From an uncultured Oscillospiraceae bacterium (GTDB lineage Bacteria; Bacillota; Clostridia; Oscillospirales; Oscillospiraceae), in assembly GCA_902478785.1 (NCBI GenBank), contig CABSMJ010000003.1:62001-126000 (forward strand): a stretch of 64,000 nt of DNA. Reading direction: 5' to 3'. A program made the position numbers and the translations under genes. Each line of letters begins with the position of its first letter. Within the stretch, counting starts at the first letter, position 1. Positions 1 through 8,023 of the stretch are shown one piece after another. The notes under the pieces were generated by a model. It was not told the origin of the DNA. It did not search any database and was given only the letters and a program-made list of their open reading frames with translations.

Positions 1-2081
1 TCCTCGGTCAGGAAGGGCATGAAGGGATGCAGCAGCTTCAAAAGATCCGTCAGCACATAGCACAGGACATTCTGCGCCGTCAGCTTGGCATTCTCATCAT
101 CGCCGCCCAGACGGGTCTTGGTCAGCTCAATATACCAGTCGCAGAAGGTATCCCACAGGAAGTCATAGACCTTGGCAGAGGCCACGCCGATCTCGTAGCT
201 GTCCAGGTTTTCAGTGACCTCCTTGACCAGGGTGTTGAGCTTGGAGAGGACCCACTTGTCCTCCTGCTCCAGCTGCTCCGCCGCAGGCAGAGTGCACTTA
301 TCGATGGTCAGGTTCATCATCACGAAGCGGCTGGCATTCCAAACCTTGTTGGCAAAGTTGCGCATGGCCTCGCACTTTTCCGTGTAGAACCGGGTGTCGT
401 TGCCGGGGCTGTTGCCGGTGATAAGGTTGAAGCGCAGCGCGTCGGCGCCATACTTCTGGGCCATCTCCAGGGGGTCGATGCCGTTGCCCAGGGACTTGGA
501 CATCTTCCGGCCCTTATCATCCCGGACCAGGCCGTGAATCAGAACGGTGTGGAAGGGGATCTCATGCATCTGCTCGCAGCCGGAGAAGATCATCCGGGCC
601 ACCCAGAAGAAGATGATGTCGTAGCCGGTGACCATAACGGAAGTGGGATAGTAGAAGTCCAGATCCGCTGTCTTTTCCGGCCAGCCCATGGTGGAGAAGG
701 GCCACAGAGCGGAGGAGAACCAGGTATCCAGCACATCCTCGTCTCGGGTCAGATGCTCGGAGCCGCACTTTTCGCACTTGGTGGGATCGGTGCGGCTGAC
801 ATTGATGTGACCGCAGTCATCGCAGTACCAGGCAGGGATCTGATGGCCCCACCACAGCTGACGGGAGATGCACCAGTCATGGACATTCTCCATCCAGTTG
901 ATATAGGTCTTGGAGAAGCGCTCGGGGACGAACTTGACCTCGCCGTCCTTCACCACCCGCAGCGCCTCCTTGGCCAGGGGCTCCATCTTCACGAACCACT
1001 GGGCGGAGATCATGGGCTCCACGTCGTTGTGGCAGCGGTAGCAGGTGCCCACGTTGTGGTTGTAGGGCTCGGTCTTGACCAGATACCCCTGCTCCTCCAG
1101 ATCCTTGACGATCTGCTTACGGCACTCATACCGGTCCATACCGTTGTAAGGGCCGCCGTTTTCATTGATCTTTCCGTCGTCGCCGATGCAGCGGATGACC
1201 TCCAGGTTGTGGCGCAGGCCCACCTCAAAGTCGTTGGGGTCATGGGCGGGTGTCATTTTCACGGCGCCGGTACCGAAGCCCAGCTCCACATACTCGTCGG
1301 CCACGATGGGGATCTCCCGATTCATGATGGGCAGGATGCAGGTCTTGCCCACCAGGTCCTTGAACCGCTCGTCCTCAGGGTTGACGGCCACACCGGTATC
1401 GCCCATCATGGTCTCAGGCCGAGTAGTGGCGATGACCAGATCACCGGAGCCGTCGGTGAGGGGATAGCGGATATACCACAGATGACCGGGCTTATCGACA
1501 TACTCCACCTCTGCGTCGGAAAGGGCAGTGGCGCAGTGGGGACACCAGTTGATGACCCGGCTGCCCTTATAGATGAGGCCCTTGTCATAGAGCTCGCAGA
1601 AGGTCTCCCGGACAGCTTTGGAAAGGCCCTCGTCCATGGTGAAGCGGGAACGGCTCCAGTCACAGGAAACGCCCATCTTCTTCTGCTGTTCCACGATACG
1701 GCCGCCGTATTCTTCCTTCCACTTCCACACGCGCTGGAGGAACTTTTCACGGCCCAGGTCATAGCGGGTCAGGCCCTCCTTGGTGCGCAGTTCCTCCTCC
1801 ACCTTGATCTGGGTAGCGATGCCGGCGTGGTCCACACCGGGCAGCCACAGCGTGGAGTAGCCCTGCATCCGCTTGAAGCGGGTCAGGATATCCTGGAGGG
1901 TGCAGTCCAGGGCGTGGCCCATATGGAGCTGACCGGTGACGTTGGGCGGGGGCATGACGATGGAAAAGGGAGGCTTCTTGGGATCAGGGTCGCCGTTGAA
2001 GCAGTCCCCGTCCATCCACATCTGATAGATGCGGTCCTCCACCTGTTGTGGCTCATACACCTTTGGCAGTTCTTTTTTCAT
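1..2081 (-). CDS. valS: Valyl-tRNA synthetase (3' end outside window)
   Basis: Class I aminoacyl-tRNA synthetase that charges tRNA-Val in the cytoplasm. About 693 N-terminal residues are visible; the C-terminal end lies beyond the left edge. The HIGH-type motif HMGH is at about residues 53-56 after PPPNVTG, the CP1 editing region follows (about 150-400, with GDTGVAVNPED), and KMSKS is near residue 525. A zinc-type Cys cluster (CDDCGH, CEKCGS) sits in the middle. The ATG at 2081 begins MKKELPKVYEP and has a GGAGAAG-type ribosome site just upstream. Expression should be set by the T-box leader at 2178-2440. The identity is very safe. Confidence 0.97.
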   Translation of the reverse strand, partial: MKKELPKVYEPQQVEDRIYQMWMDGDCFNGDPDPKKPPFSIVMPPPNVTGQLHMGHALDCTLQDILTRFKRMQGYSTLWLPGVDHAGIATQIKVEEELRTKEGLTRYDLGREKFLQRVWKWKEEYGGRIVEQQKKMGVSCDWSRSRFTMDEGLSKAVRETFCELYDKGLIYKGSRVINWCPHCATALSDAEVEYVDKPGHLWYIRYPLTDGSGDLVIATTRPETMMGDTGVAVNPEDERFKDLVGKTCILPIMNREIPIVADEYVELGFGTGAVKMTPAHDPNDFEVGLRHNLEVIRCIGDDGKINENGGPYNGMDRYECRKQIVKDLEEQGYLVKTEPYNHNVGTCYRCHNDVEPMISAQWFVKMEPLAKEALRVVKDGEVKFVPERFSKTYINWMENVHDWCISRQLWWGHQIPAWYCDDCGHINVSRTDPTKCEKCGSEHLTRDEDVLDTWFSSALWPFSTMGWPEKTADLDFYYPTSVMVTGYDIIFFWVARMIFSGCEQMHEIPFHTVLIHGLVRDDKGRKMSKSLGNGIDPLEMAQKYGADALRFNLITGNSPGNDTRFYTEKCEAMRNFANKVWNASRFVMMNLTIDKCTLPAAEQLEQEDKWVLSKLNTLVKEVTENLDSYEIGVASAKVYDFLWDTFCDWYIELTKTRLGGDDENAKLTAQNVLCYVLTDLLKLLHPFMPFLTE

Positions 2082-2177
2082 ACGTTACTTCTCCTCTTCT
2101 CTGAACCCGGGGTTCTGATTGCATCCACTGTGCCGCCTCTTCCAGAGGCAGGGGCTGGCTCTTTGGACAAACAAAAA

Positions 2178-2440
2178 CGCCCTGAGTCCTAGACTCAGGG
2201 CGAACAAATGTCCGTGGTACCACCTGGATTCGTGCTTACTGCACGCACTCATGCGGCGCAAACACGCCGCTCCTCTGTAACGGGAGGACCCGTTGGCGCC
2301 TACTGGGAAATACCGTTCAGCCCAAGGCTCCGGGACGACTTCAGCGGCGGCCTGCCAGGGACTTGCACCATCCGTCCCCTCTCTGAGGCTCTGCCGTTCG
2401 CCTACTGCTTCCCTTCTTCGCCTGTTTCATGTTGTCAAAC
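2178..2440 (-). ncRNA. T-box leader (tRNA-Val sensing) of valS
   Basis: On the minus strand the conserved T-box GGTGGTACCACGG lies at about 2212-2225. It contains UGGU, which would pair with an ACCA tRNA end. A Rho-independent terminator follows immediately (stem CGCCCTGAGTC/GACTCAGGGCG, 2178-2202, then a T-run). Upstream, a stem I-like region carries AGAGAGGGGACGGATGGTG and a candidate GUC valine specifier near 2337-2339. Uncharged tRNA-Val should stabilise the antiterminator and switch valS on. T-box identity comes from the motif and the gene context; the specifier is my reading and was not folded computationally. Confidence 0.93.
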
Positions 2441-2469
2441 AGTATAATATTTCCCGTTTGTTTTGTCAA
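2441..2469 (-). promoter_or_regulatory. SigA-type promoter of the valS T-box transcript
   Basis: TTGACA (2464-2469), a 17-nt spacer, then TATACT (2441-2446) on the minus strand, placed just before the T-box leader. The -35 is perfect and the -10 has one mismatch to TATAAT. Confidence 0.88.
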
Positions 2470-2496
2470 GTATGCCCGCGATTTTTCCCGCAGCGT

Positions 2497-3198
2497 TCAG
2501 GAAAGCCGCAAGATCTCCTTTTTCAGCCGCTGGATGATCCGCTTCTCCAGCCGGGAGATGTAGCTCTGGGAGATGCCCAGACGGTCCGCCACCTCCTTCT
2601 GGGTCTGCTCCTTACCGCCCTGGAGCCCAAAGCGCAGCGTGATGATCTCCTTTTCCCGCTCCGACAGTGTGCCCACCGCCGTGCGCAGCAGCCGCCGGTC
2701 CACGTCCTCCTCTATGGGCCGCATGACGGTGTCCGCGTCGGTGCCCAGCACGTCGCTGAGCAGCAGTTCGTTGCCGTCCCAGTCGGTGTTCAGCGGCTCA
2801 TCAAAGGACACCTCGCCCCGCCGGGAGGCGTTTTTCCGCAGGTACATCAAAATCTCGTTTTCGATGCACCGGGAAGCATAGGTGGCCAGCTTGATGTTCT
2901 TGTCCGTGCGGTAGGTACCCACCGCCTTGATGAGGCCGATGGTCCCAATGGAAATCAGATCCTCGATGCCCACTCCGGTGTTTTCAAAGCGCCGGGCGAT
3001 GTACACCACCAGCCTTAGGTTCCGCTCGATGAGCACCTGACGGGCATCCTCCTGGTCCAGACGCCCCAGAAGCTCCGCCTCCTCTTCCCGGCTCAGGGGC
3101 GGCGGCAGTGTGTCGCTCCCCCCTATGTACATCACCTTGCCGGGCCGCAGCAGTCCTAACCGTCCCAGCAGTGCCCGCAGCTTTCGCCAAAGTCCCAT
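2497..3198 (-). CDS. sigE: Pro-sigma-E, mother-cell sporulation sigma factor
   Basis: Sigma-70 family factor of the early mother cell, 233 residues. The short N-terminal pro-sequence is followed by MYIGGSDTLPPPLS, a sigE hallmark near the SpoIIGA processing site. Region 2 reads RNLRLVVYIARRFENTGVG. Region 4 ends with the helix-turn-helix VADRLGISQSYISRLEKR. The ATG at 3198 (MGLWRKLRALL) has an AAAGGTGG ribosome site. The gene lies directly downstream of spoIIGA, the usual arrangement, so the protease and its substrate are coexpressed. The spoIIGA frame runs on into this gene (see findings). Confidence 0.96.
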   Translation of the reverse strand: MGLWRKLRALLGRLGLLRPGKVMYIGGSDTLPPPLSREEEAELLGRLDQEDARQVLIERNLRLVVYIARRFENTGVGIEDLISIGTIGLIKAVGTYRTDKNIKLATYASRCIENEILMYLRKNASRRGEVSFDEPLNTDWDGNELLLSDVLGTDADTVMRPIEEDVDRRLLRTAVGTLSEREKEIITLRFGLQGGKEQTQKEVADRLGISQSYISRLEKRIIQRLKKEILRLS

Positions 3199-4081
3199 AC
3201 CCTTTTGCCACCTTTCTCTTTTCGCCGCCCCACAGGGCCGCATATCCCCCGCCGTCGCTGACCTCCGTGGCTGACAGCGCCGCCACCTGGCCCGGATACC
3301 GGACCCCGTCCAGCTCCATCCAGTCGCAGCGCACCGCCAGCAGCATCCCCTGGGCCACCCCAACTGCCCGATAGGGCAGCAGGCGGAAAGCCCGGGCCTG
3401 CTCCGGCGCGGCGGCGTGGAGCTTTTCCAGAGCCGCCACCGGCTGGGAAACCCCCTTCGGACCCAGCAGGACCCGCAGCTGCGGCGGCCACAGCGCCTCT
3501 GCCGCCCCCGCCCAGATCACCAGCACCGGCTCCCCTGTCAGCGGGTCGTCCAGTGTATTGCCGCTGTCATGGAGGGCGGTGAAGGCTACCTCTTTGCCCC
3601 AGAGGGAAAGCTTTCCCTGATACAGCTCGCCGCCTTCATGGCGGGCACCCCGGTGGAATACCACACTGAGCACTGCATAGGCCGCGGCAGCCGAAATGGC
3701 CAGCACCTTGGCGTCAAATTGAGTGTAAAAGACTCCATTGACCACCGGGTTGGTCCCCGACAGCATCCCCAGGGCCAGCACGCAGCCGGCAAAGCCGCAG
3801 GACACTGCTAGAAACAGCAGTGTCAGCCGCAGGAGCCTCCGCTCTGCCCCAAAGGCTGTCAGCGCCAGTGCCGCCCCCGCCGCCAGCTTGACCGGAAGGG
3901 CCGAGAGAAACCCGCAGCCCGGCAGAAACACTGCCACCGCATAGCCGCCTCCCAGCGCCGCCGCCAGCAGCAGACGCCACCGCCTGGGCGGAACGCCGGC
4001 CAGACGGGCGGTGCAGCGCAAAAGCAGGTAGTCCATCAGGGTATTGAGACAAAACACGCTGTCCACATATACCACCGTCAT
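2984..4081 (-). CDS. spoIIGA: SpoIIGA, sigma-E processing aspartyl protease
   Basis: Membrane protease that cleaves pro-sigma-E in the mother cell. About five hydrophobic segments fill residues 1-145. The soluble domain has the aspartyl-protease motif HDSGNTLDDPLTG with the catalytic Asp near residue 172, and the family-like ending ALSATEVSDGGGY at about 269-280. The ATG at 4081 (MTVVYVDSVF) has a GGAGG site. No stop follows where the family normally ends (about residue 290). The frame stays open to 2984, giving 365 residues and a 215-nt overlap with sigE. The true C-terminus may differ if a frameshift is present. Confidence 0.9.
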   Translation of the reverse strand: MTVVYVDSVFCLNTLMDYLLLRCTARLAGVPPRRWRLLLAAALGGGYAVAVFLPGCGFLSALPVKLAAGAALALTAFGAERRLLRLTLLFLAVSCGFAGCVLALGMLSGTNPVVNGVFYTQFDAKVLAISAAAAYAVLSVVFHRGARHEGGELYQGKLSLWGKEVAFTALHDSGNTLDDPLTGEPVLVIWAGAAEALWPPQLRVLLGPKGVSQPVAALEKLHAAAPEQARAFRLLPYRAVGVAQGMLLAVRCDWMELDGVRYPGQVAALSATEVSDGGGYAALWGGEKRKVAKGYGTLAKAAGTAGTVRTAAARQGDVHRGERHTAAAPEPGRGGGASGASGPGGCPSGAHRAEPKAGGVHRPAL

Positions 4082-4096
4082 GGCCTGCCCTCCTCT

Positions 4097-4150
4097 CAAC
4101 GGCATCATTATAAGACAGCACTGCCGGAAATCCCGTCGCAAAAAGGGGGA
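4097..4150 (-). promoter_or_regulatory. Possible spoIIGA promoter
   Basis: The minus strand upstream of spoIIGA carries TATAAT about 25 nt before the ribosome site, with TTGCGA 23 nt further upstream. The unusually long spacer recalls the Spo0A-activated spoIIG promoter of Bacillus subtilis, which also has an over-long spacer. No convincing 0A box was seen, so this is tentative. Confidence 0.4.
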
Positions 4151-4210
4151 GGCGCCGGCGGAAAAGGCAGTCCCCCTGAATAGTCGCTCTCCGCCAGAGA
4201 AGGGAAAAGA

Positions 4211-4240
4211 AAAAAGAGACGGGGCTTCCGTCTCTTTTTC
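4211..4240. terminator. Bidirectional Rho-independent terminator
   Basis: Perfect 9-bp stem AAGAGACGG/CCGTCTCTT (4214-4222 and 4228-4236) with A- and T-runs on both sides. It ends the DUF951/small-ORF transcript on the minus strand and separates it from spoIIGA. Confidence 0.85.
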
Positions 4241-4242
4241 TC

Positions 4243-4335
4243 TCAAGCCAGATAGGGCAGCACCATGGATGCCACCAGCGACAGTACCAACACCGCCACC
4301 AGAACAATGGCTACCGCTCTCGTCCTTTTATTCAT
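4243..4335 (-). CDS. 30-residue single-pass membrane protein
   Basis: Small ORF of 30 codons plus stop. It starts MNKRTRAVAIVL, forms one hydrophobic helix, and ends MVLPYLA. The basic N-terminus followed by a single membrane segment predicts N-in topology. A strong ribosome site (GAGGAGG, 8 nt away) precedes the ATG. The ATG overlaps the last codons of the DUF951 gene by 8 nt, so translation is probably coupled. A terminator follows directly. Size and pattern resemble the tiny DUF4044-like membrane peptides of Firmicutes, but I cannot confirm the family. Function unknown. Confidence 0.72.
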   Translation of the reverse strand: MNKRTRAVAIVLVAVLVLSLVASMVLPYLA

Positions 4336-4534
4336 GCCGATCCTCCTCGATCAGAATTTTCTTGATGCTCTTCTCCGCCTTGCTCCGGGGCAGCATCAGC
4401 TCATGGCCGCATCCTAAGCAGCGCAGCTTGATGTCCATGCCCACCCGCAAAATCTCCCACTGGCGGCTGCCGCAGGGGTGCGGTTTTTTCAATTCCACTT
4501 TGTCGTGCAGATGCAGTTCCATCTGTTTTTTCAT
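4328..4534 (-). CDS. DUF951 family protein
   Basis: Small cytoplasmic protein of 68 residues. It contains KVELKKPHPCGSRQWEILRVG and LRCLGCGHELMLPRS, the typical DUF951 signature with a CG..C..CGH pattern that suggests a metal or nucleic-acid-binding fold. The function of the family is not established. The ATG at 4534 (MKKQMELHL) is preceded by GAGGAAAGG. It overlaps the downstream 30-residue membrane ORF. The divergently transcribed S1 protein lies 80 bp away. Confidence 0.88.
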   Translation of the reverse strand: MKKQMELHLHDKVELKKPHPCGSRQWEILRVGMDIKLRCLGCGHELMLPRSKAEKSIKKILIEEDRHE

Positions 4535-4616
4535 CCTTTCCTCAACGGAGCCAAGCCGCCCCGCATATAGTAGAGAAATATCAAGCCGCACATGGCGGCG
4601 GATGGGATGGTTTGCT

Positions 4617-5552
4617 ATGCCAGAAAACAGAATGTATCTCCCGGAAGGGATGCAAGGAAATGTGCTTTACACAATTTCAGATATCCAGGAGGCGCAGAAA
4701 ACCGACGCGATCCTGGAGGGGACGGTCCTGCGCTGTGAGGAAAACCACGATCTGGTGGTCTCCTTGGGCGGCCTTACCGGCCGCATCCCCAGAGAGGAGG
4801 CCATTCACCCCCTCATCAGCGGCGCCGGGCGGGAGATCGCCGTACTGTCCCTGGTGGGAAAGCCGGTGTGCTGCTGCGTCACCGCCCTGGAAGCGGATGA
4901 AGCCGGACGGCCCCGCCTGACCCTCTCCCGTCGCCGGGCCCAGGCCCAGGCCCTGGACTGGATGCTCCGAAACCTGGCGCCGGGCATGGTCATCGCCTGC
5001 AAGGTCACCCACCTGGAGTCCTTCGGCGCCTTTGTGGACATGGGCTGCGGCGTCATCTCCCTGCTGCCCATCGAGTCCCTGTCCGTCTCCCGCATCGCCC
5101 ATCCCGGCGACCGGGTCCGGGTGGGACAGCACCTGTTGGCGGTGGTCACCGCCGTGGAGCCGGAGAAAAACCGCTTCCACCTGAGCCACCGGGAACTGCT
5201 GGGCACCTGGATGGAAAACGCCAGCCGCTTCCGCGCCGGTCAGACGGTCCGGGGCATCGTCCGCAGTCTCCAGGACTACGGCATCTTCGTGGAGCTCACA
5301 CCCAACCTCTCAGGCCTGGCGGACCCCTTCTCCCAGCTGTCGGTGGGAGACGCTGTCTCGGTCTACATCAAAAGCATCCAGCCGGAGAAGATGAAGGTAA
5401 AACTCCAGATCATCGACCGGCTTCCCCGTCCCCAGATGCCGGAGCCCATCCGCTATCAGATCACCGACGGCCAACTGGAGCGTTGGGTCTACTCCCCTCC
5501 TGGCTGCCGGAAGGCCCCAGTGGAAACGGTATTCACCCAGGACCCCAGCTGA
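4617..5552 (+). CDS. S1 RNA-binding domain protein (three S1 repeats)
   Basis: Cytoplasmic protein of about 311 residues related to ribosomal protein S1 (RpsA/YpfD type). There are three OB-fold S1 repeats: a divergent one at about residues 35-70, a clear one at about 120-190 (GMVIACKVTHLESFGAFVDMG), and a third at about 205-265 (VRGIVRSLQDYGIFVELTP). The family binds mRNA or ribosomes; the exact role here is unknown. The start is uncertain: ATG at 4617 is chosen because GGGATGG sits at a workable distance, and ATGs at 4602 and 4632 are in frame. The extended open frame upstream is not coding. Confidence 0.85.
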   Translation: MPENRMYLPEGMQGNVLYTISDIQEAQKTDAILEGTVLRCEENHDLVVSLGGLTGRIPREEAIHPLISGAGREIAVLSLVGKPVCCCVTALEADEAGRPRLTLSRRRAQAQALDWMLRNLAPGMVIACKVTHLESFGAFVDMGCGVISLLPIESLSVSRIAHPGDRVRVGQHLLAVVTAVEPEKNRFHLSHRELLGTWMENASRFRAGQTVRGIVRSLQDYGIFVELTPNLSGLADPFSQLSVGDAVSVYIKSIQPEKMKVKLQIIDRLPRPQMPEPIRYQITDGQLERWVYSPPGCRKAPVETVFTQDPS

Positions 5553-5553
5553 A

Positions 5554-6825
5554 TCACAGCGGTCCGCCCTTGATCTTCTCCCAGTAGGCCCGGGCGGCCT
5601 GCTCGGTCTTGTTCTCCCCCCACTGATAATAACGGACACCCTGGAGGGCGTCGGGCAGATACTGCTGCTCCACCCAGCGGTTGGGGTAGTCGTGGGGATA
5701 CTTATAGTGCTGTTTGTTGTCAAAGCCGGTGGTGTCGGCGTGGACGTTCTGAAGGCAGCGGGGAATGTCCCCGGTCTTGCCCTTGGCCACGTCGGCCATT
5801 GCGGCGATAATGGCGTTGTGGGCGGTGTTGGACTTGGGAGCTGTAGCCAAAAGGATGGCCGCCTCCGCCAGGGGGAGCCGGGCCTCCGGCAGCCCCAGCT
5901 GCACCGCCGCGTCCACACAGGCCTTGGTGATGGCAATGGCCTGGGGATAGGCCAGGCCAATGTCCTCCGCTGCAATGACCAGCAGCCGCCTGCAGGGCGA
6001 GAGCAGATCTCCCGCCTCCAGAAGCCGGGCCAGGTAGTGGACCGCCGCGTCCGGGTCGCTGCCCCGGATGGACTTTTGCAGGGCCGAGAGGATGTCGTAG
6101 TGGGCGTCCCCGTCCCGGTCATAGCGCATGGCGCTGCGCTGTGCAAGCTGTGAAGCATCTTCCCTTGTCAGAATAAGTTTCCCCTCCGGGTCGGGCAGCG
6201 CGGAGCGGCACAGCAGCTCCACCGCATTGATGGCCTTGCGCACGTCCCCGCCGCAGGCGGTGGCGATATCCAGAGGCACCTCTTCCTCCCACTTCAGGGG
6301 CAGCTCCAGGCGCTCTTGTTCAATCTTCAGAGCCCGCTCCACAGCGGGCAGCACCTCCTTGGGAGAAACGGCCTTGAACTCAAAGACCGTGCTTCGGGAC
6401 AGCAGGGCCGTATAGACATAAAAGTAGGGGTTTTCCGTGGTGGAGGCAATGAGGGTGATCTTCCCGTTCTCCATGAATTCCAGCAGGCTCTGCTGCTGCT
6501 TTTTGTTGAAGTACTGGATCTCATCTAAGTACAGCAGCGCCCCGCCGGGGGCCATCAGAGTCCCCACATCAGAGATGATGTCCTTGATGTCCTGCAGCGA
6601 CGCCGTGGTGGCGTTGAGTCGATACAATGTCCGGTGGGTCCTCTGGGCGATCAGGTTGGCAATGGTGGTCTTTCCCGTGCCCGAGGGGCCGTAAAAGACC
6701 ATGTTGGCACTGACGCCGCTTTCAATGATGCGGCGCAGCACCCCGTTAGGGCCCAGCAAATGCCGCTGCCCCACCACCTCGTCCAGAGACTGGGGCCGGA
6801 TCTCATCTGCCAGCGGTCGCTCCAT
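5554..6825 (-). CDS. rarA: Replication-associated recombination protein A (AAA+ ATPase)
   Basis: RarA/MgsA family clamp-loader-like ATPase of 423 residues that acts at stalled replication forks. Walker A GPSGTGKTT is at residues 46-54 and Walker B LLYLDEIQYF near 97-106. The sensor region LIASTTENPYFYVYTALLSR and the C-terminal tetramerisation part (HYLARLLEAGDLLSPCRRLLV, WGENKTEQAA) are both recognisable. The ATG at 6825 (MERPLADEIRPQ) has GGAGG upstream. It converges on the S1 gene with 1 bp between stops. Confidence 0.95.
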   Translation of the reverse strand: MERPLADEIRPQSLDEVVGQRHLLGPNGVLRRIIESGVSANMVFYGPSGTGKTTIANLIAQRTHRTLYRLNATTASLQDIKDIISDVGTLMAPGGALLYLDEIQYFNKKQQQSLLEFMENGKITLIASTTENPYFYVYTALLSRSTVFEFKAVSPKEVLPAVERALKIEQERLELPLKWEEEVPLDIATACGGDVRKAINAVELLCRSALPDPEGKLILTREDASQLAQRSAMRYDRDGDAHYDILSALQKSIRGSDPDAAVHYLARLLEAGDLLSPCRRLLVIAAEDIGLAYPQAIAITKACVDAAVQLGLPEARLPLAEAAILLATAPKSNTAHNAIIAAMADVAKGKTGDIPRCLQNVHADTTGFDNKQHYKYPHDYPNRWVEQQYLPDALQGVRYYQWGENKTEQAARAYWEKIKGGPL

Positions 6826-6864
6826 CCGCACCGCCTCCTTTCCTGTGCCCGCGGCACAATAAGC

Positions 6865-6892
6865 ATTGTAGCATAAAGACAAAGGATTTCAA
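6865..6892 (-). promoter_or_regulatory. Promoter of rarA
   Basis: TTGAAA (6887-6892), a 16-nt spacer, then TACAAT (6865-6870) with an extended TGC before the -10, on the minus strand 40 bp upstream of the start. Confidence 0.75.
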
Positions 6893-6950
6893 CCTTTTTC
6901 CGCCCTCTTCCGGTCTCTTTCCGGGAAATTGGTGCAAATCCCATAGAATT

Positions 6951-6977
6951 TTGCCGAAGATTGTGGTATGGTATCAT
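6951..6977 (+). promoter_or_regulatory. Weak candidate promoter of nth
   Basis: TATCAT (6972-6977) lies 16 nt before the nth start. TTGCCG is 15 nt upstream of it, or TTTTGC at 17 nt. The -10 position is plausible; the -35 is poor. Confidence 0.4.
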
Positions 6978-6992
6978 ACGAGGTGATTCCAT

Positions 6993-7637
6993 ATGAAATC
7001 CAAGGCCGCCGTGGGGCGCATCATCCAGGAGCTGAAGGCGCTCTATCCGGACGCGCTTTGCTCTTTGAACTATAAGAAGGACTACGAGCTGCTTTTCTCC
7101 GTGCGTCTGTCCGCCCAGTGCACCGACGCCCGGGTCAATCTGGTGACGCCGGCACTGTTTGCCCGCTTCCCCTCCCTGGAGGCCTTTGCCCAGGCCGATC
7201 CGGAGGAGGTGGGCGAGTACATCCGCTCCTGCGGCTTTTTCCGCACCAAGGCAAAGGATCTGGTGGAGTGCGCCAAGCAGCTGCTGGAGCGCTTTGACGG
7301 CAAGGTCCCCGGCACCATGGAGGAGCTGACCAGCCTGCCCGGCGTGGGCCGCAAGACTGCCAATCTGATTTTGGGCGACATCTTCAAGCAGCCCGCCTAC
7401 GTCTGCGACACCCACTGCATCCGCATCACCGGTCGTCTGGGCCTCACCGATGGGTCCAAGGACCCGTTGAAGGTGGAGCAGCAGCTGCGCAAGGTCCTGC
7501 CCCCGGAAGAGTCCTCCGATTTCTGCCACCGGATGGTGCTTCACGGACGGGCCGTATGCACCGCCCGAAATCCCCAGTGCGCCGCCTGTTCCCTTCTTGG
7601 GGACTGCGACTATGGGAAAAAGGCGCCCCAATCGTAA
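6993..7637 (+). CDS. nth: Endonuclease III
   Basis: DNA glycosylase/AP lyase for oxidised pyrimidines, 214 residues. The helix-hairpin-helix LPGVGRKTANLIL carries the catalytic Lys at 121, followed by the catalytic Asp at 139 (CDTHC). The C-terminal iron-sulfur cluster cysteines are at 189, 196, 199 and 205, spaced C-x6-C-x2-C-x5-C. The length is standard. The ATG at 6993 follows a GAGGTGATTCC ribosome site. It is divergent from rarA, so two DNA-repair genes sit head to head. Confidence 0.96.
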   Translation: MKSKAAVGRIIQELKALYPDALCSLNYKKDYELLFSVRLSAQCTDARVNLVTPALFARFPSLEAFAQADPEEVGEYIRSCGFFRTKAKDLVECAKQLLERFDGKVPGTMEELTSLPGVGRKTANLILGDIFKQPAYVCDTHCIRITGRLGLTDGSKDPLKVEQQLRKVLPPEESSDFCHRMVLHGRAVCTARNPQCAACSLLGDCDYGKKAPQS

Positions 7638-7650
7638 AAAAGAGAGAAAA

Positions 7651-7680
7651 AAGTGTCTGCCTCAGGCAGGCACTTTTTTT
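7651..7680 (+). terminator. Terminator after nth
   Basis: Imperfect stem AAGTGTCTGCC/GGCAGGCACTT (7651-7675) with a 3-nt loop and a run of seven or more T. Confidence 0.88.
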
Positions 7681-7744
7681 CTGCTCTCCACATATACTGT
7701 CCTGTACCAGGCACAACCAGACCCAGACAGGAGGCTTATTTCCC

Positions 7745-8002
7745 ATGGATCACAAGACCAAGTCCATGATCGAAAACCTGCGGCAGAATCAGGGCGCCCT
7801 GAAGGCGATCTTATCCTCTTCAGACGGTCAGATGCTGATGCGCCAGCTGACCAATCAGGACGGCGGCGCCGCTCTCCAACGGGCGGCCCGGTCGGCTTCT
7901 CAGGGCGACACGGCGGAACTCAGTCGCATGATCGGAAAGCTGATGGAGAGCCGGGAGGGTGCGGAGCTGATCCGCCGCATCAACCAGTCGGCGCAGAAAT
8001 AA
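7745..8002 (+). CDS. Conserved-looking hypothetical protein, cassette gene 1
   Basis: 85-residue soluble protein, charged and helical, beginning MDHKTKSMIENLRQNQ and ending IRRINQSAQK. The pattern LMESREGAELIRRINQ, with LRQNQGALKAILSSSDGQ before it, suggests a short helical repeat. No catalytic motif is visible and the family is not recognised. The ATG at 7745 has AGGAGG 10 nt upstream. It is the first of three closely spaced unknown genes (next start 22 nt downstream), after the nth terminator, so it begins its own transcript. CATATACT at 7691-7698 resembles a sporulation -10 element. Confidence 0.7.
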   Translation: MDHKTKSMIENLRQNQGALKAILSSSDGQMLMRQLTNQDGGAALQRAARSASQGDTAELSRMIGKLMESREGAELIRRINQSAQK

Positions 8003-8023
8003 ACGGAAAGGGCGGGCGGCAGT

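Noticed and set aside
27..2192. A 721-codon open frame on the plus strand over valS
   Set aside because: It mirrors the valS codons. The product is Gly/His/Ala/Leu-rich without any motif, and GC-rich third positions make long antisense frames common here.
7651..7680. Hairpin before the three-gene cassette as a riboswitch
   Set aside because: It is a short simple terminator of nth without any conserved aptamer element.
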